Shown piece by piece: positions 26,095 to 36,590 of a stretch of 64,000 bases of DNA. The DNA lies in assembly GCA_920105625.2 (NCBI GenBank), contig CAKKTE020000077.1:1178001-1242000 (forward strand). Direction: 5' to 3'. The stretch comes from Clusia tigrina (Eukaryota; Arthropoda; Insecta; Diptera; Clusiidae). Under the pieces are notes generated by a model that saw only the letters and a list, made by a program, of their open reading frames with translations, was not told the DNA's origin and ran no database searches. The translations under genes and the position numbers were made by a program. How positions within the stretch are numbered: position 1 is the stretch's first letter; every line of letters begins with the position of its first letter.

Positions 26095-27562
26095 ATGGAC
26101 ATAGAAAACGTAAAATTCAACATAAGGATTTTCTTGATAGTTATACTTAAATTTTTTTAAAAATATTTTGTAGCGCCTTTTCAGTTTTGAATTTATTTCG
26201 AATCGTTTATGTCTAAAGACTACAATTTAGAGCGAAACCCGACGAACTCTTTAATAATTTTACCTTTACCTAAAACTTTAATATTTATATTTATATATAA
26301 TATTAGTTTTTTTTGTTACTGTTCGTTAGTAAAAACGAATGAAATGAATTAAAAAAATTAATAAAGACAATAAAGAAATAAGGGGAAAAATGAAATTTGA
26401 CGATTTTTTTAACATGTCAGAACACTTTCTTGACAAACTGAATATAACTATTGTACATAGAAAGCGGAAGATTCAACAGTTTGCTTGTAGAATTATCTCG
26501 TATATGTTATTAATATTAAAAGAGTTTCCGTCAAAAATCTTGGTTTAAGTTGGCTCTGCGAAGTGTTCTTTAAAAACGTTAAACGCGATTTAATTGATAT
26601 CTTGAAATCAGAGTGTCCTCATGAATCAGTCTATTATATAATAAATTTAAATATTATAATAATTTTATATAGTTGAGTCTAGTTTGCAAGATTCCGTGCT
26701 ACTCTCCTTTTCACCAGAATTCTTTAGTAAAATTTCTTTGAGTTCAAGTTCTTACTTCACAATAGCTATGTATGGTTTCTCTAACATCTAAATTTTTATT
26801 AGAGTCAGTAAGAAAATCAAAAGAAGGTATTATATTTATATTATTAACTTGTTATATGAAATGATGCAATTGATTTATATCTGTGCCATTAACATATATA
26901 ATTTTGCGAATGCAATCAATTCAATAACAAATTAACTATATTCATAGCTCACTCCATTTTTGAAAAAAAATTAAATGTAGGTTTCTTAGTATAGTATTTT
27001 ATATAATCTTAATATAAATTGACAATTATAATATAAATAATTTTTTGTATAAATCAATTGTTAATTATAATATAAATAATATTTTGCATAAATCAATTTT
27101 TATTGAATTCTGTCTTAGATTAAAAACATTTTAAAATTGTAATACTACCTATATTCAGTTATCTCTAACATACAATCTTGAAAGGGCTGTGCCCAGTGGG
27201 GCATGCCATATAATTAGAAACAAAACAAGAGTGTTTTTTATTATCTTTTTAACTTCTATACTACATCCCTACCAAATCTCGAGGTGCTTTGCGCTTCAGT
27301 CTTGTGAATGATGTCACAAGACTGGAGGGGATTTTTATACCTTGCACCTTAAAGGTTAACTTCGTCTTTTATAAATGGCACTCTTAATTCTCTAATTATA
27401 ATATAAATATTTTGCTAGAATATTAGTCATAATTATATGTAAGATTGTTGTTCCTGTCGAGTTCACTTCAAGCATTTAGAGTATATAGCCACAGCCAATA
27501 TAATATATAAAAAAAATCACAAAAATGCAAACTTCATATATTTATATATATCGATCGAGCCC
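26095..27562. other. AT-rich stretch with no gene
   Basis: Very AT-rich, with no supported open frame. It holds one clear hairpin at 27297-27324 and nothing else I can name. Confidence 0.6.
27297..27324. repeat. 11-bp perfect hairpin
   Basis: Arms CAGTCTTGTGA and TCACAAGACTG flank the 6-base loop ATGATG. No T-run follows, so it is not an obvious terminator. It may be an inverted repeat of an unseen element. Confidence 0.7.
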
Positions 27563-28065
27563 TTACCGCGAAAAAGATGTAAGCGACACGGTCATCGATT
27601 TTTACTTTTTGCAAGATATCGATAGTTTACAATCATATGTATCATCTGTGAAATTTTTGCAGCTCTGAGATGTACCGTTATAAAGTTTTTTTTATTTTTT
27701 TATTACAAGAATTTATTATTTATTGAATTTGCTTAAATTAAGCCTAACAATAAGTATATCAAATCTTAAAACTAGTCACTAAAAAATAATTTTAACCCAA
27801 ATTGTATTTGGCCATCAAAATTTCGGTTCTGCTTCGCTCTTCAAAAGGCCGGAAGGTCTCTTCTCTGCAGGCGGTATCGGCTTCTCGGTTTTGCGAGGGA
27901 TTTAGCTAGTGGATTCGGGTGATTTTTCAGTTTTGCTATGTATATCTGCTTTCTAGCATTTATTTCTGTGATAACTGTTGGTATTTTCAGGTCTTTGTGA
28001 ATATTTTCGTTACGCATGTACCATGGAGCACCTGTTATTAACCTAAGTATCTTCGACTGAAACCT

Positions 28066-29526
28066 TTAAATTATGGCAATGTTAGAAGCGGATGCATTAC
28101 CCCACAGTTGAATCCCGTACAACCATATCGGCTTAATAACTGCATTGTATAGGAGGCTTTTGTATTCTAGGCTTAAGGTAGATTTGTGGTTTATTAGCCA
28201 ATGCAGCTTGGCGACCTTCAACTTCATATTTAAAATTTTAGTTGAAATGTGCGTACGCCAAGTTAAGCGCCTGTCTAAATGAATGCCGAGATAGGTGACT
28301 TCATTAGCTTGTGGAATCTCAATATTATTGAGCCGAATGGCTGGACACGTACCAGGCCTCAAAGAGAATGTTACGTGTTTGCTTTTTTGCTCATTGACTT
28401 TTATACGCCACATTCCTAACCATTCTTCTACCCTAACTAAGTGCTCTTGTAGAGCTCTCGACGCCTTTATCGGACATTTATTGCAACTGAGTATGGCGGT
28501 ATCATCCGCAAATGTTGAAATTAGCGTGCTTTCACTTATAGGAGTATCAGATGTGAATATTACATATAATGTAGGGCCTAGAACGCTACCTTGGGGCACA
28601 CCGGCTAAAATTGGAAAATCTTCGGAAATGAATTCGTTTACTTTTACCCTGAAACGTCTATTGGATAAATAAGACTCAAGAATTTTATGATAGCTTTTTG
28701 GGAGAAACTTTTTGATTTTGAACATCAGTCCTTGATGCCATACCTTATCAAATGCTTGAGCCACGTCAAGGAATATTGCAGAGCAAAACTCCCCGAGTTC
28801 AAATGCTTTTTTTTTCATTTGAAATTCGATTGACTTGCTCAATAGTGCTGTGCTTTTCGCGAAAACCGAATTGGTGTTGCGGTATTACGCTATGTTCTTG
28901 AAGAAAAGCAGATAGTTTATTTAATAGTAGTTTCTCAAACAATTTGGAAAGGCAAGGCAACAGGCTGATAGGTCTATATGATGACGGTAGCGTTGCGTCT
29001 TTTCCAGGGCTATCATACATATCTGAGACTTCTTCCATGCATTCGGATAGTAACCGATGCCCAAGATTGCGTTAAAAAGCTTACAGAGAAATGCTGATGC
29101 AGAATCTGGTAACTGTTTTAGCATTTTCGGGGTAATATTATCGAATCCAGGTGATTTTTTTGGATTCAGTTGTTTAATTTGTTTGGTTATTTCTGGAAGG
29201 GAAATTTTAATAGGCTGAGCAATCTCAGTACTGCAAGGTAAGGCAGGCAGTGCAAAGGAGTTTGTAGCCATATTCGGCTGGAACACGTTGCATAGATGTT
29301 GTGCAAAGCAGAGTGCTTTTTCTTGATCGCTTTGAGCCCACGCGCCGTTCGGGTTTCTTATAGGTTTTACACCTTCCATTGGAGGCTTAAAGTTTTTAGA
29401 TGCCTTCCAAAGGGAATACCTTTCGGTAGAATTTGGGGTTACCTTCTTCAGGTACTCTTTTAGGTTTTTATCTTCCTCCTTTGTAAGAGCATCATTAAGC
29501 GCCCTTTCGGCTGCTATAAGATTTTA
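28066..29526 (-). pseudogene. Jockey-1 ORF2, reverse transcriptase part
   Basis: Read leftwards after the endonuclease, 28921-29379 holds the N-terminal reverse transcriptase region (LNPKKSPGFDNITPKMLKQL, YYPNAWKKSQICMI). A shifted frame at 28799-29038 gives SSYRPISLLPCLSKL and the QFGFREKHSTIEQV box. The stretch 28066-28842 has the palm (FLDVAQAFDKVWH, GVPQGSVLGPTLY, STFADDTAIL with FADD as active site) and thumb (VTYLGIHLDRRLTW). The protein would copy element RNA onto nicked chromosomal DNA. Lesions are an in-frame TAA at 29524-29526, a shift near 29010, a compensating shift at a 9-T run near 28808 and a TAA at 28066-28068. The C-terminal frame continues past the last stop to about 27830. 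The few lesions suggest moderate age. Confidence 0.92.
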
Positions 29527-30495
29527 TTTAGAGATGGGTGAGCGATGTTTCTGCCATTCTCGTCGCAGCCGTCGTTTCTGTGCTACAAGTTTTTCAATTT
29601 GGCTATTTGTACAGGCATACTTGCACTTTCTAGAAGTATTTTTTGGCGTTGCCACTACGGCTGCAGTCGCTAGCATGGAGTTGAAAATATCAATATTATT
29701 ATCTATATCATCTGCATGTTTTACCTCAACTCTTGTAGAGATATGACTACTAATATACTTTTTGTATTTTAACCAATCGGTTTGGTTGGTCCCTAGGCGA
29801 AACTGTGGGCTTGTATATTCTGGTTGTTCATAAAGGTTGATTATTACAGGCGAGTGATCAGAGGACAGATCGACACAGGTTTCCGCTGATACTAAAGACC
29901 TATCTATATTTTTAGAAATAGCAAAATCAATAAGATCAGGAATTTTCTTTGGGTCTGTTGGCCAATAAGTGGGCTGTCCTGGTGAGACAAAATCGTATTT
30001 ACTATGTCTGTTAGTTATTGCATTGTACAATTGTCGGCCTTTTGGATTAATTAGGCGAGAGCCCCAGTGTTTATGTTTCGCATTATAATCACCGCCAGCT
30101 AGAAATCTATCACCAAGGGAATCAAAAAGTTCTTTAAATTGAGTTTCTGTTACAGTAAAACGGGGTGGGCAGTATATAGCTGAAAGCGTCAGGTCTTTGC
30201 CACGATTTTTAATAGATACTGATGTAGCTTGCATCCATTGCATCGAATGCGATTGCATAAGATGATGCTTAAGCCGATTTCTGATTAGAATAGCCGTACC
30301 GCCATGTGCCTTACCATCAGGATGATTTGTCTTATAAAATTTGAAGCCTGGGAGATGAAAGTTGTATTTGTTTGTGAGATGTGTTTCAGACAAAAGCATA
30401 ACATAAATTTCGTGGTCATGTAGAAACTTATTAAGGGCTAGTTTATGCTGGTTAACACCGTTTGCGTTCCATAAACATATTTTTAACAAACTCAT
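29524..30495 (-). CDS. Jockey-1 ORF2, apurinic-type endonuclease domain
   Basis: An uninterrupted 323-aa frame begins MSLLKICLWNANGVNQHK, the standard Jockey endonuclease start. Catalytic stretches are LLSETHLTNKY (metal-binding Glu), AIYCPP, LAGGDYNAKHKHWGSR (Asp/Asn pair), and SSDHSPVI (Ser-Asp-His) near the C-terminus. This domain nicks target DNA to prime reverse transcription. Its ATG overlaps the ORF1 stop in ATGA, so ORF2 may be translated by termination and reinitiation. The frame stops at a TAA (29524-29526) just after a basic linker, so the polymerase part would not be made from this copy. Confidence 0.92.
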   Translation of the reverse strand: MSLLKICLWNANGVNQHKLALNKFLHDHEIYVMLLSETHLTNKYNFHLPGFKFYKTNHPDGKAHGGTAILIRNRLKHHLMQSHSMQWMQATSVSIKNRGKDLTLSAIYCPPRFTVTETQFKELFDSLGDRFLAGGDYNAKHKHWGSRLINPKGRQLYNAITNRHSKYDFVSPGQPTYWPTDPKKIPDLIDFAISKNIDRSLVSAETCVDLSSDHSPVIINLYEQPEYTSPQFRLGTNQTDWLKYKKYISSHISTRVEVKHADDIDNNIDIFNSMLATAAVVATPKNTSRKCKYACTNSQIEKLVAQKRRLRREWQKHRSPISK

Positions 30496-32041
30496 TTTTT
30501 ATTTACAAGAGTTTGAATCATCTGATTTTGAGGTTTAATTAAATCTTGTAGCATATTTTGCACTGTAGACATGAATTGAGTCATACACTGAGTAAGATTT
30601 AGGATCATGGCTTCTACTCCACTATTAGATGCATTGTTATTGTTAACTTGCCGTACGTTACCCTGCAGAACACTTGCGTAGGTTGCTTGACCAGAATTAG
30701 ATTTTTGCATAATAGGGTCACCTATCTGAGGATTTGAGGTGGCAGGCTGGATATAGATAGGAGTTGGGGATAAGTTACGTTTTAATTGTATACTCTGCGA
30801 CAGTTTTGATTTTAGATCTTTATATACAGGGCAACCTCTGTAATTTGCCGTGTGGCTACCACCACAGTTACTACATTTCCGGATGTGTCAGTTTTAGCTA
30901 AGGTGCAAGTACTTGTAGGGTGGAGATCACCGCAAACTACACAAACACTGCGCAGAGTGCAGTACGATTTAGAGTGGCCGAATTCTTGACAATTCATACA
31001 TTGTATTGGGCCGTTACGTTTGTGCGGTTCTTCAACCGTAATTCTGCGGTGTAAAAGATATCTTAGGTTATATATTGGGTGCGTCTCGTTCTTTTTAAGC
31101 TGGGTTGAGTTGGGGAGCAGTTCAACTTTAAATATAGGTTGTGGAACCTTATTTCTATTCACAATATTTATCACAACCTTAACGGGGAACCCTTGCTCTT
31201 CAAGAGCCTCTTTAATATGGCCAGAATCTACTGTGGCTTCGATTCCTTTTAAAACAATAACAAGGCCTTTTGAGCTCTTTAGCTGATAGGAATAATAATT
31301 TTTCTTGTTCCCCGTTAAAAAATTTATAATATCACGATAGTGCTTTTCACTATATGCCTGTATCTTTGTCTCCTCAATACTACCTTTTCTAAGAGGCACA
31401 ATGTGAAAATTATTTGTGCCTATAATATTTGCGATGTTCAATACTAATTGATTAGAACTACGCTCGCGCAGGTAAATTGGTGGCGGTCTGGCATTACTGA
31501 TTACAGGTTCACCTTTCGATGTAGTAGTAGAATTCTCTACACTAAGAAGTGCAAATCTGTTATTCTCCAGAGGAGCACCTGAGTTTGTTGTGTTTGCCCT
31601 TTTGGCGACGCCCATGACCTTTTGTGGACTTATCTTTCTTTTAATATTAATGTTTATGTAGCGGTCAATACCAGTCTGCACTACCGCCACTTTTTTTATT
31701 TTCTTTACCTCACCGTTTATTACCGCCTGCAGAGGCATTGTTGCTGGACTCCTTACTGCTGCTGAGTTTGGTGACGGCGCTATGCTGGGCTGCCTTGCCT
31801 TCGTTGTTGTTTCGACGAAAGTCATCGCGCTCTTTCCTGTAGCGACAGTTGCTGGGATCGACTTTTCTGTTGAGGTCGCTGCTGTTGCCGACGCTGCTAC
31901 TGACACCGATGATGACTCTGCTAATGGCATTGTTGTTGCCGATAATATGCCGTATTGTATTGTTGTAGTGTTATTGCTTGGTGCAACGGGTATATGCACC
32001 GAGTGCCGACGCTCTCTATGAGGAGAGTGAGCGACACTCAT
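30492..32041 (-). pseudogene. Jockey-1 ORF1, gag-like RNA-binding protein, one frameshift
   Basis: The 409-aa first part (30812-32041) starts MSVAHSPHRERRHSVHIPVA and runs through a low-complexity Ser/Thr/Ala region. It then has a conserved RNA-binding core (NNFHIVPLRKGSIEETKIQA, LLHRRITVEEPHKRNGPIQC) and two zinc knuckles, CMNCQEFGHSKSYC and CVVCGDLHPTSTC. Near 30880 one base is lost or gained. In the shifted frame a third knuckle-like stretch follows (CSNCGGSHTANYRGC), and the tail ends at the TGA overlapping the ORF2 start (30492-30710: MQKSNSGQATYASVLQ). ORF1 proteins coat element RNA and carry it to the nucleus. One indel inactivates this copy. Confidence 0.92.
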
Positions 32042-32487
32042 AGCTTTATGTATATATTTATGATTATATTTTTAGTGTTTACTTTTTAAATTATATTTCA
32101 TATATGTATTTAATTTATTAAACGAACTGTTAAATTTCTCGAGATTATTTTGATTTAATTGATAATATTAATACAACAAAATAATATTTGATATGTAAAT
32201 CCGATCAAACACTGAGCGTACAAAAACACGTCCGAACAGTATGAACTATGCAACTTTATCATGCGTTATTATGCGTTATAAAGTTGCGGTAAACGAAATT
32301 TTAATGTAAGTGCCAATTCATTTCTGTTTACATTTTGCTTGAACGCGGTATGTCGCTTACACTTTTATTTTCTGCTTTGAGTTTACTTTCAATTCCACCG
32401 TTTTCGCAATTCATAAGTTTTCTTGCATTATGAGTTATTTGAAACCTGGGGTAAGTATATACATAAGTACATACATATGTACGTAGT

Positions 32488-34912
32488 TTTGATTTACAAA
32501 AAGTGTTGAATACTCCTCACGGGAAAAGCGTGACATTGTTCTACGCAAGAAAGTACGCTTACTACAATGCGAGTGTGTATGAAAATGGCACCAAAAATGG
32601 ATATTGCTTTCTGTGGGGAGAAGCTAATGGAAAACGGGGTTGCAATGAGATTAGTACAATTATTTTGCAGTATTTAACACTAGTAGATCAAGGAAAAACC
32701 CATATATCACTTAGGCAACTTCTTTGCAGCCCATCTGAGGTCAGTATTTCAAACTAACCCGCCGACCTGCAACAACACTAGCATACAGAACTTTTCAATT
32801 ACGAAGTCAGCAGTACCAATTCATTTCAAACCAAAGGAAGTTATACGCATATGTACAACGAGTCTAAACCCAAAAAAGGCACCTGGTTGTGATCTAATTA
32901 CCAATAAAATGGTAAGTGAATTGCCGCAAATAGCTCTAATACATCTCACACACATTTCTAACGCAATACTCCGTCTGGGTTACTTCCCTACAACATGGAA
33001 AACATCGGAAATAATAATGATTCCAAAACCCGGAAAAGACCCTACTCAGGTATCTTCTTATCGGCCCATAAGTCTCCCGCCAACGCTCTCTAAAACGCTC
33101 GAACGCTTATTCCTGGAAAAATTAGCACCAAAGCTCGATTTAATCATTCCTCACCACCATTTTTTGGTTTGGTTTCCGCAAACATCATGGAACTATTGAG
33201 CAGGTGCACCGTATTGCCTCTGAAATAAGGCGAGCATTTGAACAGAGGATGTACTGCTCCGGAATATTCCTAGACGTTGGATAAGCCTTTGACTTCTGCC
33301 AAATAGTTCGCATAAGATTCTGGAGTCATATTTAACAAATGGTAAATTTAGGGTTAAATATAAAGAATTCTTAACGCCAGACTTTGAAATTATGGCTGGA
33401 GTACCACAAGGTAGTGTGCTTGGACCTATGCTTTACACTCTGTACACTCGTTACCTCGACTTTCGCTGAGGACACAGCTATCCTGAGCTCTCACCTAAAT
33501 CCACGGATAGCCTCCCGGGATTTAGAGGAACACCTTAAAACAATAGAAAGTTGGCTAGCAGATTGGCGCATCAAAGTAAATGAGAAAAAAGTGTACATGT
33601 GACATTTACTCTTAAGCCCAGTTATTGTCCGGCAGTCTCCTTAAATGGCATTGTAATCCCGCAAGCAACAGAGGTTAAATACTTAGGAGTGCATTTTGAC
33701 CGACGGTTCACCTGGAAAAACATATAGAAGCCAAGAAAATGCAAATGTAACTCAAGGCAAGTTCCTTATATTGGCTTACCAACCGAAAATCAAAACTGCG
33801 TTTAGAGTATAAAGTACTTATATACAAGGCTGTAATTAAACCGATTTGGACTTATGGTATTCAGATATGGGGCACTCTGCGCTCCATGGTTCGTCAGAAA
33901 CGAAAATATTCACCGCGACCTTAATATACCACCCGTTGAAGAAGAACTAGCAGTTTTAAAAACAAAATACCAATTCAAACTTCAGTGTCATCCTAACGAG
34001 CTAGCAAGGAATCTGCTTCATAGGATGAATACATCTCGACTTAAAAGGCCATAGACTTTCTTTATATTAATATTTTTATATTTATTTTTTTTTTCTACAT
34101 AATTTATATAATACTTGAACTAAAATTGCTCTAAGCACTGGCGCGGAACATCCATTTATTTATTAGTTGTAAGCTTTGTAAAATTATTGTTGGTTTCGAT
34201 TGAAAAGATGCAATAAATAAATCCATGTTGGAATAAAAAAAAAAAAAAAACTTAGCTTTTACTGTGATAGCTGCGCTGGCCAAAATTGCAACCGAGCATT
34301 GCTTGCTGCTTTGGTTTTCTTTCTCGAAAAATCTGTGTTCATTAAAAATATAAAAATAACTTATTTATTGCCTGGACATACCATGATGCCCATCGACTCA
34401 ATACATAGTACCATTGAGTCATTTATTCGTGAAAGAACTGTTTGGGCTCCAACACAGTGGTACACTATGATTAGTAATTCTAGGACTAATCCAACTGGGT
34501 ACACTTGTATCTCAATGAATCATTCTGATTTTAAAGATTGGAAACGTTTTTCGCAAGCAATGTTTCCAACTTCAATAAAAATTGCATTTCAAGCATCACG
34601 TTTTGCTGCATTTGAAAAAAATTATAATATTATTAAACTCAAATATGGCTACTTTGAACACTCTGAAACCAAAGAATGTGATATTAAAATGACTTATCGA
34701 TCAAGACGTAACCTTTCAATATTTAAAAATGTCCCTCTTCCTGCATATAATAATAAGTTAAAAATTTCATCAGCTAAGTACAAGAACTTAAAAGAACTCT
34801 GTGATAAAAACATAATACCTGAAAGATTTCACAAAGAATATTTAAATTTAAAATACGATGAGGCTGTTAAAAATGCTTTACCAGAAACAGATGAAGACGA
34901 TAGTGTATAATA
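32488..34912 (+). pseudogene. Transposase-like gene of unknown function (resembles DUF7869-type proteins), split by Jockey-2
   Basis: The 5' piece (32488-32714) reads FDLQKVLNTPHGKSV, YARKYAYYNASVYE, GYCFLWGEANGKRG and NEISTIILQYL. The 3' piece (34251-34912) begins FYCDSCAGQNCNR, then YLLPGHTMMPIDSIHSTIE, APTQWYTMI and MNHSDFKDWKRF, and ends with acidic residues before TAA. I recall these motifs from large families of uncharacterised insect proteins annotated DUF7869. The pattern D-x-C-x-GQN ... GH-x-x-x-x-D-x-x-H-x-x-IE looks like an RNase H-fold nuclease core with Asp, Asp and Glu, which is inference. The frame is exactly continuous across the CTTAG duplication. A 34-bp GT...AG segment upstream is too short for an intron, and the N-terminal part is missing. 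AATAAA signals follow the stop. Confidence 0.8.
32715..34250 (+). mobile_element. Jockey-2: 5'-truncated, internally deleted Jockey-type element
   Basis: It is inserted in the transposase-like gene between two copies of CTTAG (32710-32714, 34251-34255) and ends in a 16-A tail (34235-34250). Coding traces are reverse transcriptase: LNPKKAPGCDLITNKM, LGYFPTTWKTSEIIMIPKPG, SSYRPISLPPTLSKTLERL (32909-33199), then IEQVHRIASEIRRAFE, EYLTPDFEIMAGVPQGSVLG and FAEDTAILSSH (33384-33602) where the active site reads FAEDT, and the thumb and C-terminus (33660-34054). The palm is partly deleted around 33290-33470. The short target duplication and intact tail suggest target-primed insertion of an already truncated copy. 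It cannot be active. Confidence 0.92.
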
Positions 34913-35252
34913 ATTTATGTTCCAAATATGCGAAGTTTTTGTTGAGTTATAATAATTAAATGTGAATTTTCTAAGTTTTTCATTATCATTCAAAAATAAA
35001 AGTAATACTCACAAACTGAATTTTTATTATAGACATACGAGTTTTCTTTTCCTACTTTGTACAAAAAAAGAAAAAAAAAGAAATATATTAACACTGGCAA
35101 TGGTTTTCTTAATGTGGTTATTTTGATGTAACCGCCAAACCTTTCAGGAGTAGCTTAACACTATGACAGCGAAACGAAAAAAAACTTTTCCTGTAAAATC
35201 AAGTTTGTGTCGCTAACATTTTTTTTTGCGGTTATATATATATATATATAAG

Positions 35253-36590
35253 CATGCTTCTAAGAATTTTGGATTGTGCTCTTTGTATTAATTCTATATT
35301 AGAGTTGCTTGCGCCTCCCCACAACTGGCTTGCGTACGTCCAAATTGGTTTAATAATAGCTTTGTACATGAGTATTTTGTATTCCAAACTCAATCTGAAT
35401 TTATTGTGCATAAGCCAATGTAGGCTATAAGATTTTAGCTATCCGATGAACCTGCTCTACTGTACTATGATATTCGCGAAAGACAAATTGGTGATGAGGA
35501 ATAATGCGTTTTTCATTTAGATGGGCATTATTTTACAATGAAAAAGCTTTTCGAAGAGTTTTGAAATGATAGGCAGTAAGCTAATCGGTCTATAGGGTGC
35601 CCATTGGGACATATCTTTTCCTGGCTTCGGAATCATTGATACTATTGACAATTCCAGGCATCGGGAAAGTATCCTAGGCGAAGCAATCCATGAAATATTG
35701 TAGTAAGCACGATTATCGCTATTTGTGGCAACTCCTTGATCATTTTCCCAGTAATGAGATCGTGTCCTGGGGCTTTGTTGGGAGCAAGGTTTCTAATTGC
35801 GTCACTTATTTCTGTTTGTTTTAATTTAATAGGCGAGCATGTGTAATCTGGCGATAAGACTAATAAGTTTTTGTTACTGCGAGGTGGGTTTGGGGTAAAG
35901 ACATCCTTTAAATCTTCTGCGAAAACAGCAGCTCTTGTGCATTTCCCGTTTGTTGTTCGAATGGGTGGAATTCCGCTAATAGGTAATTTTTCATATTCCT
36001 GACGGCTTTCCATAGGGAGTAGTTTTTAACGTCAGTTGGAGAAAGATTTTGAATATACCGATCCAAACTGTGCTCTGATTCTTGATGCAAAGCGTTTCTT
36101 AAGTTTTCGGTGGCTACAGATAACTTCTGTTTTTGGAAAAGAGGTTTGAATTTTTCCCCTTCTCGACTTGTCTTCCTTTTTTCAGTTAGAGGAAGATCAA
36201 TTTGAGTGAATTTTTTGGGTGTCTAGAGCTGTCACAGTAATTTCCGGGTTTTCACAGCTAGATGTAAATAGCTCCAGAAATGTTTCTAATTCCTCATTAT
36301 TTTTGAGGCATGGATTAAGAACGAGATGAGAGCTAACATATTTTCTGTATTTTAGCCAATTGGTTCTAAGGGGTGTGAAATCGAATAAAGTGGCGTAACT
36401 TTTTGTTGAAGTATATTATTATAGGGGAGTGATCTGAAGGGAGGTCGAAAAGGTGTTCCAGTTTTAATTGCACTCGTTTTATGTTTCTAGTAGCTCAAAA
36501 ATTTATAAGGACAGGGATCTTGCGTGGGTCTGTTGGCCAGTATGATGGTTGTCCTGAGGATCATATAAAACTTTTCAATTTCCGCTTGTA
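35253..36590 (-). pseudogene. Jockey-3 fragment (endonuclease end and reverse transcriptase)
   Basis: Read leftwards, about 36590-36420 has endonuclease traces (YWPTD, SDHSPII), 36013-35642 is the reverse transcriptase start (LAPNKAPGHDLITGKMIKEL, LLRLGYFPDAW), then pieces of the fingers and, after an internal deletion, the thumb and C-terminus (YKAIIKPIWTY, QLWGGASNSNIELIQRAQSK). It stops at 35252 without UTR or tail, directly against a short TA run next to the right end of the candidate DNA transposon. Similar wording in Jockey-2 suggests the same family. It is dead. Confidence 0.85.

Larger units (their letters stand above)
27686..32273 (-). mobile_element. Jockey-1: near full-length Jockey-type non-LTR retrotransposon (~4.59 kb)
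   Basis: It is flanked by the 10-bp direct repeat CGTTATAAAG at 27676-27685 and 32274-32283. On the minus strand it has a 232-bp leader, ORF1 (about 30492-32041), ORF2 (about 27830-30495), a short 3' UTR and an A-rich tail (27686-27720). The order, the endonuclease, and the absence of RNase H fit the Jockey clade. The leader contains CGGACGTG, resembling the downstream promoter motif of TATA-less insect elements. The target copy at 32251-32288 is itself a small inverted repeat (GCAACTTTAT ... ATAAAGTTGC). Confidence 0.88.
27563..35234 (+). mobile_element. Candidate DNA transposon with imperfect TIRs, containing two nested Jockey insertions
   Basis: The left end reads TTACCGCGAAAAAGATGTAA and continues GCGACAC (27563-27589). 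The right end (35207-35234) is its imperfect inverse, with three mismatches and a one-base length difference in the A-run. A related inverted copy of the inner motif (GTAAGCGACA) lies at about 32347-32365. Between the ends is a gene for a transposase-like protein (32488-34912), whose stop is 295 bp from the right end. Removing both Jockey insertions leaves an element of about 1.5 kb that lacks the protein's N-terminal region, so it is probably a deletion derivative. The flanks are TA-rich, which hides any target duplication. Element identity is an inference from these ends plus the gene. Confidence 0.5.

Noticed and set aside
32453..32487. GTAAGT...GTAG segment that could be an intron before the transposase-like gene
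   Set aside because: Only about 35 bp, too short for a fly intron; more likely chance in a TA/CA-rich stretch.
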